The position numbers and the translations under genes were made by a program. Source: Streptomonospora nanhaiensis (GTDB lineage Bacteria > Actinomycetota > Actinomycetes > Streptosporangiales > Streptosporangiaceae). From it: a DNA stretch of 64,000 nucleotides. Shown in pieces: positions 24,580 through 36,407 of the stretch. Numbering within the stretch: the stretch's first letter is position 1; each line of letters opens with the position of its first letter. Location: the NCBI RefSeq assembly GCF_026642255.1, contig NZ_CP113264.1:1054001-1118000 (forward strand), in the 5' to 3' direction. The notes under the pieces are model-generated. The model was not told where the DNA came from. It did no database searches and worked only from the letters and a program-made list of their open reading frames with translations.

Positions 24580-26712
24580 TCAGGACTCCGGTCCGGCGGA
24601 CGCGGTGCCGGCGCCCGTGCGCCTGCGGCTCAGGTACAGCGCGGCACCGCCGGCGCAGACCGCGATCACGGCCGCGGCGACCAGGCCGAACAACGCGCTT
24701 CCGGTCGTCGGCAGCGCACCGTTCGCCCCGTCCGGCCGGCCCGGCTTGTCGTCGCCCGGCCCGCCCCCTCCCGGAGCGGTCGGCCCGGCGCTCGGCGGAT
24801 CGGTCGGCTCCGCGGGGTCCGTGGGGCCGGCCGTCGGCCCGACCGGGGGCTCGGTGGGCGTGCCGCCGCCGTCCGGCACCGTGGCCTCCTCGCCCACGAC
24901 GATGCGGCCGGAGCCGCCCTCGGGATACGCCTGCGCCGTGACCCGGCCCTCCAGGGTGTCGGTGAGCAGGCGTTCCAGGGCCACCTGGTAGGTCGCCCCG
25001 ACGACGGTGAAGGGGGCGTCCCGGAACGGGTACATGTCCCCGCCCCTGGCGGAGAAGTCGTTGGTGACCACCGTGACCGGATCGCCGTCGACGACCTCGC
25101 CGTCCCGCACGAGGACGGTGCCGTCGTGCAGGATCACGTTGCGCACCCGCTCGCCCGGGGTCGTCACGGTGCCCGCGTCGTCCACCGCCTGCGCGGTGCG
25201 CGCCGGGTCGTACGCGAAGTTGACCCCGGCGACCTGCATGAACGCCCCGCTGGCCGCGGGGGCGGCGGCCACGCCCTGCTCCAGCAGCTCCTTGACCTGG
25301 GAACGCGGGAGGTCCGGGACCACGGCCACCTGGTTGGCGAACGGCGCGACGGAGTAGGTGTCCAGCGCGCTCAGCGGCCCCGCGGGGAGCACCGACGCGT
25401 TGCGGATACCGCCGCCGTTCTGGATGCCGATCTGCGGCTCGGGCACCCCGTACTCGCCGGCGTTGCGCCTCCCGGTGTCCAGCAGCCCGTCCGCGACCAG
25501 GTTGCCCAGGTTCGTCTCCCGGGTGCGCACACCCGGGTTCTGGACCCCGTCGAGGTCGACCTCGCTCAGGGCCACCTCGGTCTCGGCGAGCTGTGCGACG
25601 TGGTCGGCGACCGGCCCGGTCACCTCGGCCTCGACCCCGGGGTGGGGGGAGACGGCGTCGGCGCCCGCACCGGACACGCGCACCGGCCCGGAGCGCTCGG
25701 AGACCGACACCAGGTCGCCCCCGTCGAAGTTGACGACCAGGCGGCCCACGTACTTGTAGTTCGACCCGGCGGTCACGATCGGGACCGCCGTGCCGTCCGG
25801 GGCGGTGGCGACCAGCGGGTAGGCCAGCGGCTCACCCGTCTCCGGGTGGGCGGTGACCTCGTCCCCGGGCACCAGGACGTCGTCGGGGCCGGCCATCACC
25901 TCGTGGCCGCCCCCGGCCACGATGGCGTCGACGCCGGTCAGCTCCCGGGCCACACGTTCCTCGTAGGCGATGTTCTGCAGGTGGGAGATCATGATGATCT
26001 TGTCGACGCCCTCGCCGGTCAGCCGGTCGACCTCGGCCTGGACCGGGACGACGAGGTCCTCGACCACCACCCCGCGCGGGCTGGTGACGGTGGCCAGCGG
26101 GGGGTAGAGGGCGCCGACGATGCCGACCCGCTCCCCCGAGACCTCGACCACGGTGCTGGGGGCGATCCGGCCCGCCGCCTCCTGGGCCGCCAGGGCCGGC
26201 TCGGCCGAGACGTCCACGTTCGCGGCGACCACCGTCGTGTCCCCGGTGAGCTGGTCCACGAAGTCGGCGTACACGTCCGGGCCGAAGTCGAACTCGTGGT
26301 TGCCCATGGAGATCGCGTCGTAGCGGGCGTGGTTGGCGGCGATGGCGTCGTAGGAGGGCGCACCGTCCTCCTGGGAGGCGGCGAACTCGGGCCCGGGAAG
26401 GTACATGTCACCGGAGTTGACGGTGACGACACCGCGCTCGCGGGCCTCGTCGGCCCCGGCCTCCGCGCCGTCGCCCTCGGTCTCCCGGAGCCGGTCGAGC
26501 AGCGTGGTGAAGCGGGCCGCGCCGCCGAAGTCGTCCTGGCCGGAAGCGGAGAGCAGCTGGGACTCGGGGTCGTTGGCGTGGAGGATCGTCAGTGTGAAGT
26601 CGGGGGGACCGTCGGGGGCCGCGGGCCGGACCGCGGCCGAGGCCGACGGCAGCGGAACCGCGAAGGCGCCCACCAGCATCAGCGCCGCTGAGGCGCGCAC
26701 GAGTCTGGACAT
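24580..26712 (-). CDS. LPXTG-anchored bifunctional metallophosphatase/5'-nucleotidase
   Basis: Extracellular nucleotide-hydrolysing enzyme attached to the wall by sortase. In 710 residues: signal peptide 1-27 ending ASA, calcineurin-like N-domain with VNSGDMYLPG, MGNHEFDFG, ISHL and GGGHE, and the 5'-nucleotidase substrate domain with NGGGIRNA and NDFSARGGD. A Pro/Thr/Gly stalk leads to LPTTG at 667-671, a hydrophobic helix and an Arg-rich tail, a textbook sorting signal. The first metal motif reads ILHANDPESQL, lacking the His of the usual NDxH; a related ESQL form occurs in some actinobacterial relatives as far as I recall. Start ATG 26712 has AAGGAG upstream. Confidence 0.9.
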   Translation of the reverse strand: MSRLVRASAALMLVGAFAVPLPSASAAVRPAAPDGPPDFTLTILHANDPESQLLSASGQDDFGGAARFTTLLDRLRETEGDGAEAGADEARERGVVTVNSGDMYLPGPEFAASQEDGAPSYDAIAANHARYDAISMGNHEFDFGPDVYADFVDQLTGDTTVVAANVDVSAEPALAAQEAAGRIAPSTVVEVSGERVGIVGALYPPLATVTSPRGVVVEDLVVPVQAEVDRLTGEGVDKIIMISHLQNIAYEERVARELTGVDAIVAGGGHEVMAGPDDVLVPGDEVTAHPETGEPLAYPLVATAPDGTAVPIVTAGSNYKYVGRLVVNFDGGDLVSVSERSGPVRVSGAGADAVSPHPGVEAEVTGPVADHVAQLAETEVALSEVDLDGVQNPGVRTRETNLGNLVADGLLDTGRRNAGEYGVPEPQIGIQNGGGIRNASVLPAGPLSALDTYSVAPFANQVAVVPDLPRSQVKELLEQGVAAAPAASGAFMQVAGVNFAYDPARTAQAVDDAGTVTTPGERVRNVILHDGTVLVRDGEVVDGDPVTVVTNDFSARGGDMYPFRDAPFTVVGATYQVALERLLTDTLEGRVTAQAYPEGGSGRIVVGEEATVPDGGGTPTEPPVGPTAGPTDPAEPTDPPSAGPTAPGGGGPGDDKPGRPDGANGALPTTGSALFGLVAAAVIAVCAGGAALYLSRRRTGAGTASAGPES

Positions 26713-27035
26713 GTCTGCGGGACTCCTTCGGGGGAGCGGCGGGGGATCCGCCTGCGGCGGGCGGGGGCCGGGGTGGACCGCCCTGGAGGGGTGAGAAGGA
26801 TCGGGCACGTGCCGAGGGGTTACGATGTGCGGAATCTGCGGTGCGGACCGGGGATTTCGTCCCAGCCGTATCGCCTTGTACAGCTTCTCATGCCCCCCAT
26901 CATCACCCCCGGTGACCGCCGTCGCCCCCGACGCGGGGGAGTGTCGGGGAATTCGCCGCCCGATCCCGCGCCCGGCGGGCCGGCCGCCCCTACCATGGGG
27001 GAGGCAAGTTCGCTCGACACCCTCGGAGGACGTCA
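26713..27035. other. Divergent intergenic region, 5'-nucleotidase / membrane protein
   Basis: A 323-bp gap between divergent starts. The middle (26820-26890) is somewhat less GC-rich, which suits a promoter, but no spaced -35/-10 pair stands out. No gene or repeat is seen. Confidence 0.35.
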
Positions 27036-27599
27036 GTGTTTCCCTCTGGCCAGGACCCGTACGACCCCAACGGGGCGCAGGGCGGAGGCGACGTCCCGCC
27101 GCAGCGGGGGCTCCCCGACTTCGGCGCCCGCTTCGACGCGCTCCGCCCCGACGCGCCGCTGCCGAGGAAGGTGGCGGTCGTGCGCACGCTGATGTACATC
27201 GGCGGCGCCTGCGGCCTCGGGCTGACGGCCCTGTTCCTGCTGGGGCTGAGCGTGCCCCAGGAGGTGATGGCCGACGCCCTGCGGCAGCAGGCGGACCTCG
27301 CCGCCGAGGAGGGGGTCGAGCTCGCGGTCAGCGTCGAGATGATGCGCTCCATGATGATCACCATGGCCGCCGTCACCGGTGTGTACGGACTGCTGTCCAC
27401 GCTCCTGGCCGGCCGGATCCGGCAGCGCACCGTCGGCGTCTTCTGGGGCGTGGTGGCCTTCCAGACCGTCGCCGGGGGCCTCCTGCTGTGGAACCTCGTC
27501 CTCGGCGACCTGATCGCCGCCGTCCCGCTGGGCTTCGCGGTCACGATGATCGCCCACATGTTCTCCCGTGAGGGCCGCGCCCACTACGGGCTCCTCTAG
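27036..27599 (+). CDS. Predicted four-helix membrane protein of unknown function
   Basis: A 187-residue protein from GTG 27036 with GGAGG about 8 nt upstream. The first 45 residues are polar and Gly/Pro/Asp-rich (GQDPYDPNGAQGG), then four hydrophobic helices lie at about 48-72, 105-126, 132-152 and 157-175. The loop between helices one and two (MADALRQQADLAAEEG) is probably helical. I do not recognise a family. Its TAG stop shares its first two bases with the target duplication of a MITE that begins at 27599; removing the element would leave TAA at the same place, so the protein is unchanged by the insertion. Confidence 0.7.
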   Translation: MFPSGQDPYDPNGAQGGGDVPPQRGLPDFGARFDALRPDAPLPRKVAVVRTLMYIGGACGLGLTALFLLGLSVPQEVMADALRQQADLAAEEGVELAVSVEMMRSMMITMAAVTGVYGLLSTLLAGRIRQRTVGVFWGVVAFQTVAGGLLLWNLVLGDLIAAVPLGFAVTMIAHMFSREGRAHYGLL

Positions 27600-27759
27600 G
27601 GCGTGTTCCGCGGACACTCGCCCTGCTGCGCGTCGCCCCGGCACGCCCCTCGCGGCGTTCTCATCTGTCGACAGGACCCCACCCCGACTCCTTCTTCGGC
27701 CTTGCGATGAACGCACCGGATGCGCCGCTCGCGACGGACAGCATCCACGGAACACGCCC
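27599..27759. mobile_element. 161-bp MITE with 16-bp terminal inverted repeats and TA duplication
   Basis: GGGCGTGTTCCGCGGA (27599-27614) and TCCACGGAACACGCCC (27744-27759) are inverted copies with one mismatch in 16. Both ends are flanked by TA (27597-27598 and 27760-27761). Ends of this type with a TA duplication fit the IS5 superfamily (IS427-like groups) of high-GC bacteria. The interior has no ORF; GCGTTCTCATC near 27654 and GATGAACGC near 27707 add a weak internal inverted pair. It is non-autonomous and needs a transposase from elsewhere. Confidence 0.75.
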
Positions 27760-27791
27760 TAAGCCCGTTCCGGGGCGCGCCGCCGCGGGTG

Positions 27792-28898
<1,107 letters not shown>

Positions 28899-29073
28899 GG
28901 ACGCTCCCTTGTCGGTGGGGGCTGCTGCGCCGGAGTCTATCCGCGGCCCCCTCGGGGCCGGTCGGCACGCGCCGCACCCCGGCTCCCGGCGGCCCGCCCG
29001 CCGGGGGCGCCGGACGACCCTCCGGAACGTCGTCGCCCTCTGGCACTGTCGAGGGCGAGAGGAAGGCGACGCC

Positions 29074-29511
29074 ATGACACCCGGACAGTTCATCGACGCG
29101 GCGCTGTGGTTCCCCGAGGCCGACGAGAGCGAGCCCTTCGGTCCCGGCGCCCTGGTCTACAAGGTGGCGGGGCAGAAGATGTTCGCCCTGCTCACAGGGG
29201 GGTCCGACCAGGGCGGCGAGGACGACGCCCCGGCCACGGTCAACCTCAAGTGCGATCCCGGCCTGGCCCTGGAGCTGCGGGACCGGTACCCGGCCGTCAC
29301 CCCCGGTTACCACATGAGCAAGAAGCACTGGAACTCCGTGCTCCTCGACGGCACCGTGCCCGACGACGAGGTCGCGGAGATGCTGAGGCACTCCTACGTC
29401 CTGGTGGCGAGTAGCCTGCGCAGAGCCGACCGCGACCGCGTGCTCGCCGTGCTCGGCGACGACGCGCCGGACCTCGGAGGGGCGGGCACGGCGACACCGG
29501 AACAGGCGTGA
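29074..29511 (+). CDS. MmcQ/YjbR-family protein
   Basis: A 145-residue protein from ATG 29074 behind GAGAGGAAGG. The family pattern of a CyaY-like fold with DNA-binding tendency is visible: FPEADESEPFG near the start, YKVAGQKMFALL, VNLKCDPGLALELR, PGYHMSKKHWNSVLLDG, and a helical end SYVLVASSLRRADRDRVL. The tail (DLGGAGTATPEQA) is variable. It is divergent from the kinase gene (175 bp apart) and 34 bp ahead of the RecD2 helicase, so cotranscription with recD2 is likely. Molecular function of the family is not settled. Confidence 0.85.
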   Translation: MTPGQFIDAALWFPEADESEPFGPGALVYKVAGQKMFALLTGGSDQGGEDDAPATVNLKCDPGLALELRDRYPAVTPGYHMSKKHWNSVLLDGTVPDDEVAEMLRHSYVLVASSLRRADRDRVLAVLGDDAPDLGGAGTATPEQA

Positions 29512-29545
29512 ACGCGCCCGGTCCACGGGAGAGGAGGGCGACCAC

Positions 29546-31771
29546 GTGTCCGACGGAACCTTCCGGCCCGCGGTCGTGCAGGGTGTCCTGGAACGCATCA
29601 CCTACGCCAACGAGGACAACGGGTACACCGTCGCCAAGGTCGACACGGGGCGGGGCGCGCACGACCTCCTCACCGTCGTCGGATCCCTCATGGGGGTCCA
29701 GCCGGGAGAGGCGCTGCGCATGCACGGCCGCTGGGGGTCGCACCCCCAGTACGGCAGGCAGTTCCACGTGGACGACTACACCACCGTCCTGCCCGCCACC
29801 GTGCAGGGCATCCGCCGCTACCTCGGCTCGGGCCTGATCAAGGGCATCGGCCCCAAGATGGCCGAGCGCATCGTCGGGCACTTCGGCACCGAGGCGCTGG
29901 AGGTCATCGAGGAGCACCCCGAGAGGCTCGTCGAGGTGCCCGGCCTCGGACCCAAGCGCACCAGGCTCATCGCGGACGCCTGGGAGGAGCAGAAGGCCAT
30001 CAAGGAGGTCATGGTCTTCCTCCAGGGGGTCGAGGTCACCACCTCCCTCGCCGTGCGCATCTACAAGAAGTACGGCGACGCCTCCGTCGACGTCGTGCAG
30101 AAGGAGCCGTACCGCCTGGCCACCGACGTCTGGGGGATCGGCTTCAAGACCGCCGACACCATCGCCCGGGCCGTGGGCATCCCGCACGACAGCCCGCAGC
30201 GGGTGATGGCCGGGATCCAGTTCACCCTCTCGGAGTCCACGGGCGACGGCCACTGCTACCTCCCCGAGGAGAAGCTCATCTCCGCCGCGGTGAAGATCCT
30301 CCAGGTGGAGGCGGGCCTGGTGATCGAGTGCCTCGCCGAACTCGTCGCCGCCGAGGGCGTGGTCCGCGAGACCGTGCCCGGCCCCGCGGGCGAACCCGTC
30401 CGCGCCGTCTACCTGCTGCCGATGCACCGCGCCGAGATCGGCCTCACCTCGGGGCTGCGCTCGCTGCTCGCCCACCCGGCCGACCGCATCCCCGCCTTCG
30501 CCGGAGCGGACTGGGACGTCGTCATGGACTGGCTGCGCAAGCGCACCCGTGCCGACCTCGCCGAGGCCCAGCGCGAGGCCGTCCGGCTGGCCCTCACGGA
30601 GAAGGTGTGCGTGCTCACCGGCGGCCCCGGCTGCGGCAAGTCCTTCACCGTCGCGTCCGTCGTCACGCTGGCCGCTGCCAAGCAAGCGAAGATCATCCTC
30701 GCCGCGCCCACGGGGCGGGCCGCCAAGCGCCTCACCGAGATGACCGGGATCGAGGCGCGCACGGTGCACCGGCTCCTCGAACTCCGGCCGGGGGGCGACG
30801 CCGCCTTCGACCGCGACAACCCCCTCGACTGCGACCTGCTGGTCGTGGACGAGGCGTCGATGCTGGACGTGCTCCTGGCCAACAAGCTGGTCAAGGCGGT
30901 GCCGCCCGGGGCCCACCTGCTGTTCGTCGGCGACGTCGACCAGCTGCCGTCGGTCGGGGCGGGCCAGGTCCTCAGGGACCTCCTGGCCGAGGGCTCCCCC
31001 GTCCCCAGCGTGCGCCTGACCCACGTCTTCCGGCAGGCCCAGGACTCCGGCGTCATCACCAACGCCCACAGGATCAACGGCGGGGAGCCGCCGCGGTTCG
31101 AGGGCATGGCCGACTTCTTCCTGTTCCCCTGCGAGGAGTCCGAGGACGCGGCGCGGATGACCGTGGACGTGGTCGCCAACCGGATCCCCCGCAGGTTCGG
31201 CCTCGACCCGCGCCGGGACGTCCAGGTGCTCACCCCCATGAAGGGCGGGCCCGCCGGGGCGGCCAACCTCAACACGGTGCTCCAGTCCGCGGTGACCCCC
31301 GCGGGCGACCACGTCCCGGAGCGCCGTTTCGGCGGCCGGGTCTTCCGTGTCGGCGACAAGGTCACGCAGATCCGCAACAACTACGACAAGGGCGAGAACG
31401 GGGTGTTCAACGGGACGCTCGGCGTGGTCGAGGGCATCGACGCGGTCGCCCAGGAGATCACGGTGCGCACGGACGAGGAGGAGGAGATCGTCTACGACTT
31501 CGCGGAACTGGACGAACTCGCCCACGCCTACGCCATCACCGTGCACCGCTCCCAGGGCAGCGAGTACCCCGCCGTGGTCGTCCCCGTCACCACCAGCGCC
31601 TGGATGATGCTCCAGCGCAACCTCCTCTACACGGCCGTCACCAGGGCCAAGAGGCTGGTCGTCCTGGTGGGGTCCCGCCGGGCCCTGGCCCAGGCGGTCC
31701 GCAACGCCTCCTCCGGCCACCGGCACACAGCCCTGGCACACCGGCTCCGGTCGGCCCCGGCGGGCGCCTGA
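29546..31771 (+). CDS. recD2: RecD2-like SF1B DNA helicase
   Basis: ATP-dependent 5'-3' DNA helicase of the RecD/TraA group, not tied to RecBC. In 741 residues: OB-like N-terminus, tandem helix-hairpin-helix elements (IKGIGPKMAERI about 98-109, VEVPGLGPKRTR about 129-140), Walker A GGPGCGKS at 359-366, LVVDEASM (motif II), LFVGDVDQLPSVGAGQ (III), THVFRQAQ (IV), an SH3-like insertion around FRVGDKVTQIRNNYDKGENG, and TVHRSQGSEYPAVVV with NLLYTAVTRAK (V/VI). Length matches Deinococcus RecD2. Start GTG 29546 lies 34 bp after the YjbR gene. Role in replication-fork or mismatch-related repair is inferred from the family. Confidence 0.92.
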   Translation: MSDGTFRPAVVQGVLERITYANEDNGYTVAKVDTGRGAHDLLTVVGSLMGVQPGEALRMHGRWGSHPQYGRQFHVDDYTTVLPATVQGIRRYLGSGLIKGIGPKMAERIVGHFGTEALEVIEEHPERLVEVPGLGPKRTRLIADAWEEQKAIKEVMVFLQGVEVTTSLAVRIYKKYGDASVDVVQKEPYRLATDVWGIGFKTADTIARAVGIPHDSPQRVMAGIQFTLSESTGDGHCYLPEEKLISAAVKILQVEAGLVIECLAELVAAEGVVRETVPGPAGEPVRAVYLLPMHRAEIGLTSGLRSLLAHPADRIPAFAGADWDVVMDWLRKRTRADLAEAQREAVRLALTEKVCVLTGGPGCGKSFTVASVVTLAAAKQAKIILAAPTGRAAKRLTEMTGIEARTVHRLLELRPGGDAAFDRDNPLDCDLLVVDEASMLDVLLANKLVKAVPPGAHLLFVGDVDQLPSVGAGQVLRDLLAEGSPVPSVRLTHVFRQAQDSGVITNAHRINGGEPPRFEGMADFFLFPCEESEDAARMTVDVVANRIPRRFGLDPRRDVQVLTPMKGGPAGAANLNTVLQSAVTPAGDHVPERRFGGRVFRVGDKVTQIRNNYDKGENGVFNGTLGVVEGIDAVAQEITVRTDEEEEIVYDFAELDELAHAYAITVHRSQGSEYPAVVVPVTTSAWMMLQRNLLYTAVTRAKRLVVLVGSRRALAQAVRNASSGHRHTALAHRLRSAPAGA

Positions 31772-31785
31772 ACGCGGGCTCCCCA

Positions 31786-31806
31786 CCGCCCCGGCCCGAG
31801 GGGCGG
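31786..31806 (+). terminator. Short hairpin after recD2
   Basis: CCGCCCC and GGGGCGG with a 7-nt loop, 15 bp after the helicase stop and ahead of the Nudix gene. Stem is short and no T-tract follows. Confidence 0.35.
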
Positions 31807-31850
31807 AGCCGCCGCCCTGCGCGCCGCCGGGCCTTACTAGGCTGGCGGGC

Positions 31851-32294
31851 GTGGAACACGTGGAGCAGCAGACCCTGGTCGTGGTGGGCGCGGTCGTCAT
31901 CCGGGACGGCCTGGCGCTGGCCGCCCAGCGGGCCGACCCCCCGGCCCTGCGGGGGAGGTGGGAGTTCCCCGGCGGCAAGGTCGACCCGGGGGAGACCCCG
32001 GCCGACGCGGTGGTCCGCGAGTGCCGGGAGGAACTCGGTGTGACCGTCCGGCCCCTCCACAGGATCGGTGAGGACGCGCCCTTCCCCGCTCCCGGCCCCT
32101 CCCGGCCGAGGCCCGCCGTGCTCCGGCTCTGGCGCGTCGAACTGGTCGCCGGCGAGCCCGAGGCGCTGGAACACCTCTCCCTGCGCTGGCTCACCGCCTC
32201 CGACCTGCGCACCGTCCCGTGGCTGCCCGCGGACGTCCCCTTCCTCGACCTGATCGCACCCCTGCTCGCACCGGGGACAGCCGTCCACCCGTAG
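31851..32294 (+). CDS. MutT-like Nudix (d)NTP pyrophosphohydrolase
   Basis: A 147-residue single-domain Nudix enzyme from GTG 31851. The Nudix box is complete: Gly followed by five residues and Glu (GKVDPGE), seven residues, then RECREELGV. WEFPGGKVDPGE and LSLRWLTASDL match the MutT subgroup, which removes oxidised or non-canonical dNTPs such as 8-oxo-dGTP. Mg binding is through the Glu residues of the box. It follows recD2 by 79 bp on the same strand, consistent with a genome-maintenance unit, though a weak hairpin lies between them. Other (d)NTP substrates remain possible. Confidence 0.88.
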   Translation: MEHVEQQTLVVVGAVVIRDGLALAAQRADPPALRGRWEFPGGKVDPGETPADAVVRECREELGVTVRPLHRIGEDAPFPAPGPSRPRPAVLRLWRVELVAGEPEALEHLSLRWLTASDLRTVPWLPADVPFLDLIAPLLAPGTAVHP

Positions 32295-32708
32295 GCTGTA
32301 CCCATCGGTCCGTCCGCGACCGGGGCCCGTGCCCGGCCTCCGCCGGCGCCCGGGACACGCCCCGGCGGACGCCGGAGAGCACCACCCCGGTACCGCCCTC
32401 GCCCGGTCGAGCGGTCGGCGCCGGGAGGGAAACGGGCTCGGGGAAGAACCGGGCGTCCCACCGCGTCGAAGACTCGGACCCGCGGCGACGCACTCGGAAC
32501 CTCCGCGGACCGACCCCGTGCCACCGTTCCCGGACCGGTACGGCCGTCCGTGAGGTGAACGCGGGGTGGCCGGCGCCGGCGCCGGGCGGTCGGGGGTGAC
32601 CGGGGTGACCCGCACGTTTCCCAACCAGACCACTATGACCGCATAAACTGGCAACGGGCCGTGGCAATCTGCGGTCTCTTCCCAGTACCAGGAGATCGAG
32701 ACTTTCCC
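32295..32708. other. 414-bp leader region of typA
   Basis: No convincing gene was found. The last 100 bp are less GC-rich and hold CCACTATGACCGCATAAACTGG near 32630-32651; TATGAC or CATAAA could serve as a -10 for typA. AGGAGAT lies about 15 nt before the typA start, which is further than usual. Confidence 0.35.
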
Positions 32709-34607
<1,899 letters not shown>

Positions 34608-34625
34608 GGCGTACGGGGTCGCACA

Positions 34626-34668
34626 CGGTGGGCGGGTCGCGTACGCGACCCGCCCACCGGGCGTTTTC
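34626..34668 (+). terminator. Intrinsic terminator of typA
   Basis: A perfect 17-bp inverted repeat (34626-34642 with 34643-34659) is followed by GGCGTTTT. The centre GCGTACGC leaves little loop, so the hairpin probably opens to a 4-nt loop. Confidence 0.85.
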
Positions 34669-34700
34669 CCGCCGGGGTGCCCGGGTAGGTCGCAAACAGC

Positions 34701-35360
34701 ATGAAGACCGAGCCCTCGTGTCCCCGGTGCGGGCGCGCGGTCCAGCCTCCGGGGCTGTGGACCAGCGCCTGGCAGTGCGACGTCCACGGAGCCGTGGCCC
34801 CGCTGCAGGGGGTTCGCGCCCCGGGCACGTCCTCGCTCGAGGCACTCCTGCCCCAGGCGCGCGTCCCGGTGTGGATCCCCTGGCCGCTGCCCGCCAACTG
34901 GGTCGTCACCGGGTTCGCCGAGGCCGGTGACGAACGCAGCGGCGCGCTCGCCACGGTCGTCGCCCTGTCCGGACCCGACCCCCTCGGCGGGGTCGGCGAG
35001 ATCGCCATCGTCGCCGAGGACCCCGGCGTCGGGCTCGGCGCACGCCTCGCCGGCCTGGACGGGCCGGATCCCGGCAACGGTTTCGACGCGGCGGCGGCCG
35101 ACGCCAAACTGCGGTTCGACGGCCACGAGATCGCGCTGTGGAACCTGGCGGTGGGACGCGACCGGGCGGTGTACACGGGCGAGGCGCTCGCCCACTGGCT
35201 GTGGATCGTCTTCGCCTCCGCCGACACCGGCCTCCTCATGTGCGAGATCAACTCCCTGAGGGACCTGCGCGACATCAACGACGGCGGCGTCGCGCTGGAG
35301 CCGCCGTTCGGGGCGGCGAGCCCCTTCCTCTCCCGCGTCCTCGCGCCCCGGGAGCGCTGA
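34701..35360 (+). CDS. DUF6758-like zinc-ribbon protein
   Basis: A 219-residue protein from ATG 34701. An N-terminal zinc ribbon has CPRCG at 7-11 and a second half WQCDVHGAV near 24-32 with one Cys and a His. The remainder is an alpha/beta domain with VPVWIPWPLPANWVVTG and LWIVFASADTGLLMCE, which I recall as the actinobacterial DUF6758 family, commonly next to a PHP phosphoesterase gene as here (61 bp upstream of it). No catalytic motif is visible. It follows the typA terminator and probably has its own promoter. Function unknown. Confidence 0.7.
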   Translation: MKTEPSCPRCGRAVQPPGLWTSAWQCDVHGAVAPLQGVRAPGTSSLEALLPQARVPVWIPWPLPANWVVTGFAEAGDERSGALATVVALSGPDPLGGVGEIAIVAEDPGVGLGARLAGLDGPDPGNGFDAAAADAKLRFDGHEIALWNLAVGRDRAVYTGEALAHWLWIVFASADTGLLMCEINSLRDLRDINDGGVALEPPFGAASPFLSRVLAPRER

Positions 35361-35421
35361 CCGGGGCCCGCGGGCCCACCCGTTCGGGGCACCCGGGCCG
35401 GGACTTACGTACAATCGCCCG

Positions 35422-36297
35422 GTGACACGTATCGACCTGCACTCGCACAGCTCGGTCTCCGACGGGACCGACGCCCCCGCCGACGTCGTCGGGCACGCGG
35501 TCGCCGCGGGTCTGGACGTCCTGGCCCTCACCGACCACGACACCGTCGGCGGGATCGGGGAGGCGGCCGCGCACCTCCCGCCGGGGTTCACGCTCGTCCC
35601 GGGCATGGAGCTGTCCTGCGCCTACGCCGGCTCCAGCGTCCACCTGGTGTCCTACCTCTTCGACCCCGAGGACCCCGGCCTGGACGGCGAACTGCGCAGG
35701 GTGCGCTCCGACAGGGCCTCCCGTGCGGAGGAGATGGTCCGCAAGCTCAGGGAGCAGGGGGTGGACGTCTCCTGGGAGCGGGTCCTGGAGATCGCGGGGG
35801 CGGGCCGGGCGGAGTACGCCGACGCCAACACGATCGGCCGCCCCCACCTGGCCCGCGCGATCGTGGAGGCCGGCGCCGCCCGCGACGTCCAGGACGCCTT
35901 CGACCGCTGGATCGGCTCGGGCGGCCCCGCCTACGCCTCCCGCTACGCGATCGACCCCGTCCGCGCGGTCGGCCTGGTCAGGGCCGCGGGCGGGGTGTGC
36001 TCCCTGGCCCATCCGGCCCGCGCGGAGGGCTCCCTCAACGGGGCCGTCCCGCTGGACCTCGTGGAGCGCATGGTCGAGGCGGGGCTGGGGGGCATCGAGG
36101 CGGACCACCCCTCCCACAACCGGAAGCAGACCGCGTACTGGCGGGGCGTGGCCGCCGACCTGGGCGTGGTGGTGACCGGTTCCAGCGACGACCACGGGAG
36201 CCTCACGGGCCACCGGCTCGGACGCCACACCACCGCCCCCGACGCGTTCGACGAGCTCGTGGAGCCCGCGACGGGGGTGCCTCTGATCAAGGGGTGA
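35422..36297 (+). CDS. PHP-domain phosphoesterase (RNase AM/YciV-like)
   Basis: A 291-residue metal-dependent phosphoesterase. Metal ligands are laid out as in the PHP family: His7 and His9 (DLHSHS), Asp14, Asp38-His39 (LTDHD), Glu63, His74, then a His in SLAHPAR, EADHPSHN and a late Asp-His in SSDDHG. Relatives hydrolyse 3',5'-nucleoside bisphosphates or trim the 5' ends of RNAs, so a role in pAp or RNA turnover is likely. Start GTG 35422 lies 61 bp after the DUF6758 gene. Exact substrate is unproven. Confidence 0.88.
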   Translation: MTRIDLHSHSSVSDGTDAPADVVGHAVAAGLDVLALTDHDTVGGIGEAAAHLPPGFTLVPGMELSCAYAGSSVHLVSYLFDPEDPGLDGELRRVRSDRASRAEEMVRKLREQGVDVSWERVLEIAGAGRAEYADANTIGRPHLARAIVEAGAARDVQDAFDRWIGSGGPAYASRYAIDPVRAVGLVRAAGGVCSLAHPARAEGSLNGAVPLDLVERMVEAGLGGIEADHPSHNRKQTAYWRGVAADLGVVVTGSSDDHGSLTGHRLGRHTTAPDAFDELVEPATGVPLIKG

Positions 36298-36407
36298 CCA
36301 GCGTGTCGCCCTCCGGCGTCCGGTACGGTACCGACCACTGCGCGGTAGCGCGACAATGGTCGCAGCAGAACTACCTGTACCTGGACGAAACCGAAAGGTC
36401 TGACGCC

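Noticed and set aside
28899..29093. Extended kinase N-terminus to 29093.
   Set aside because: Overlaps the divergent YjbR start region, has no ribosome site, and is Arg/Pro-rich.
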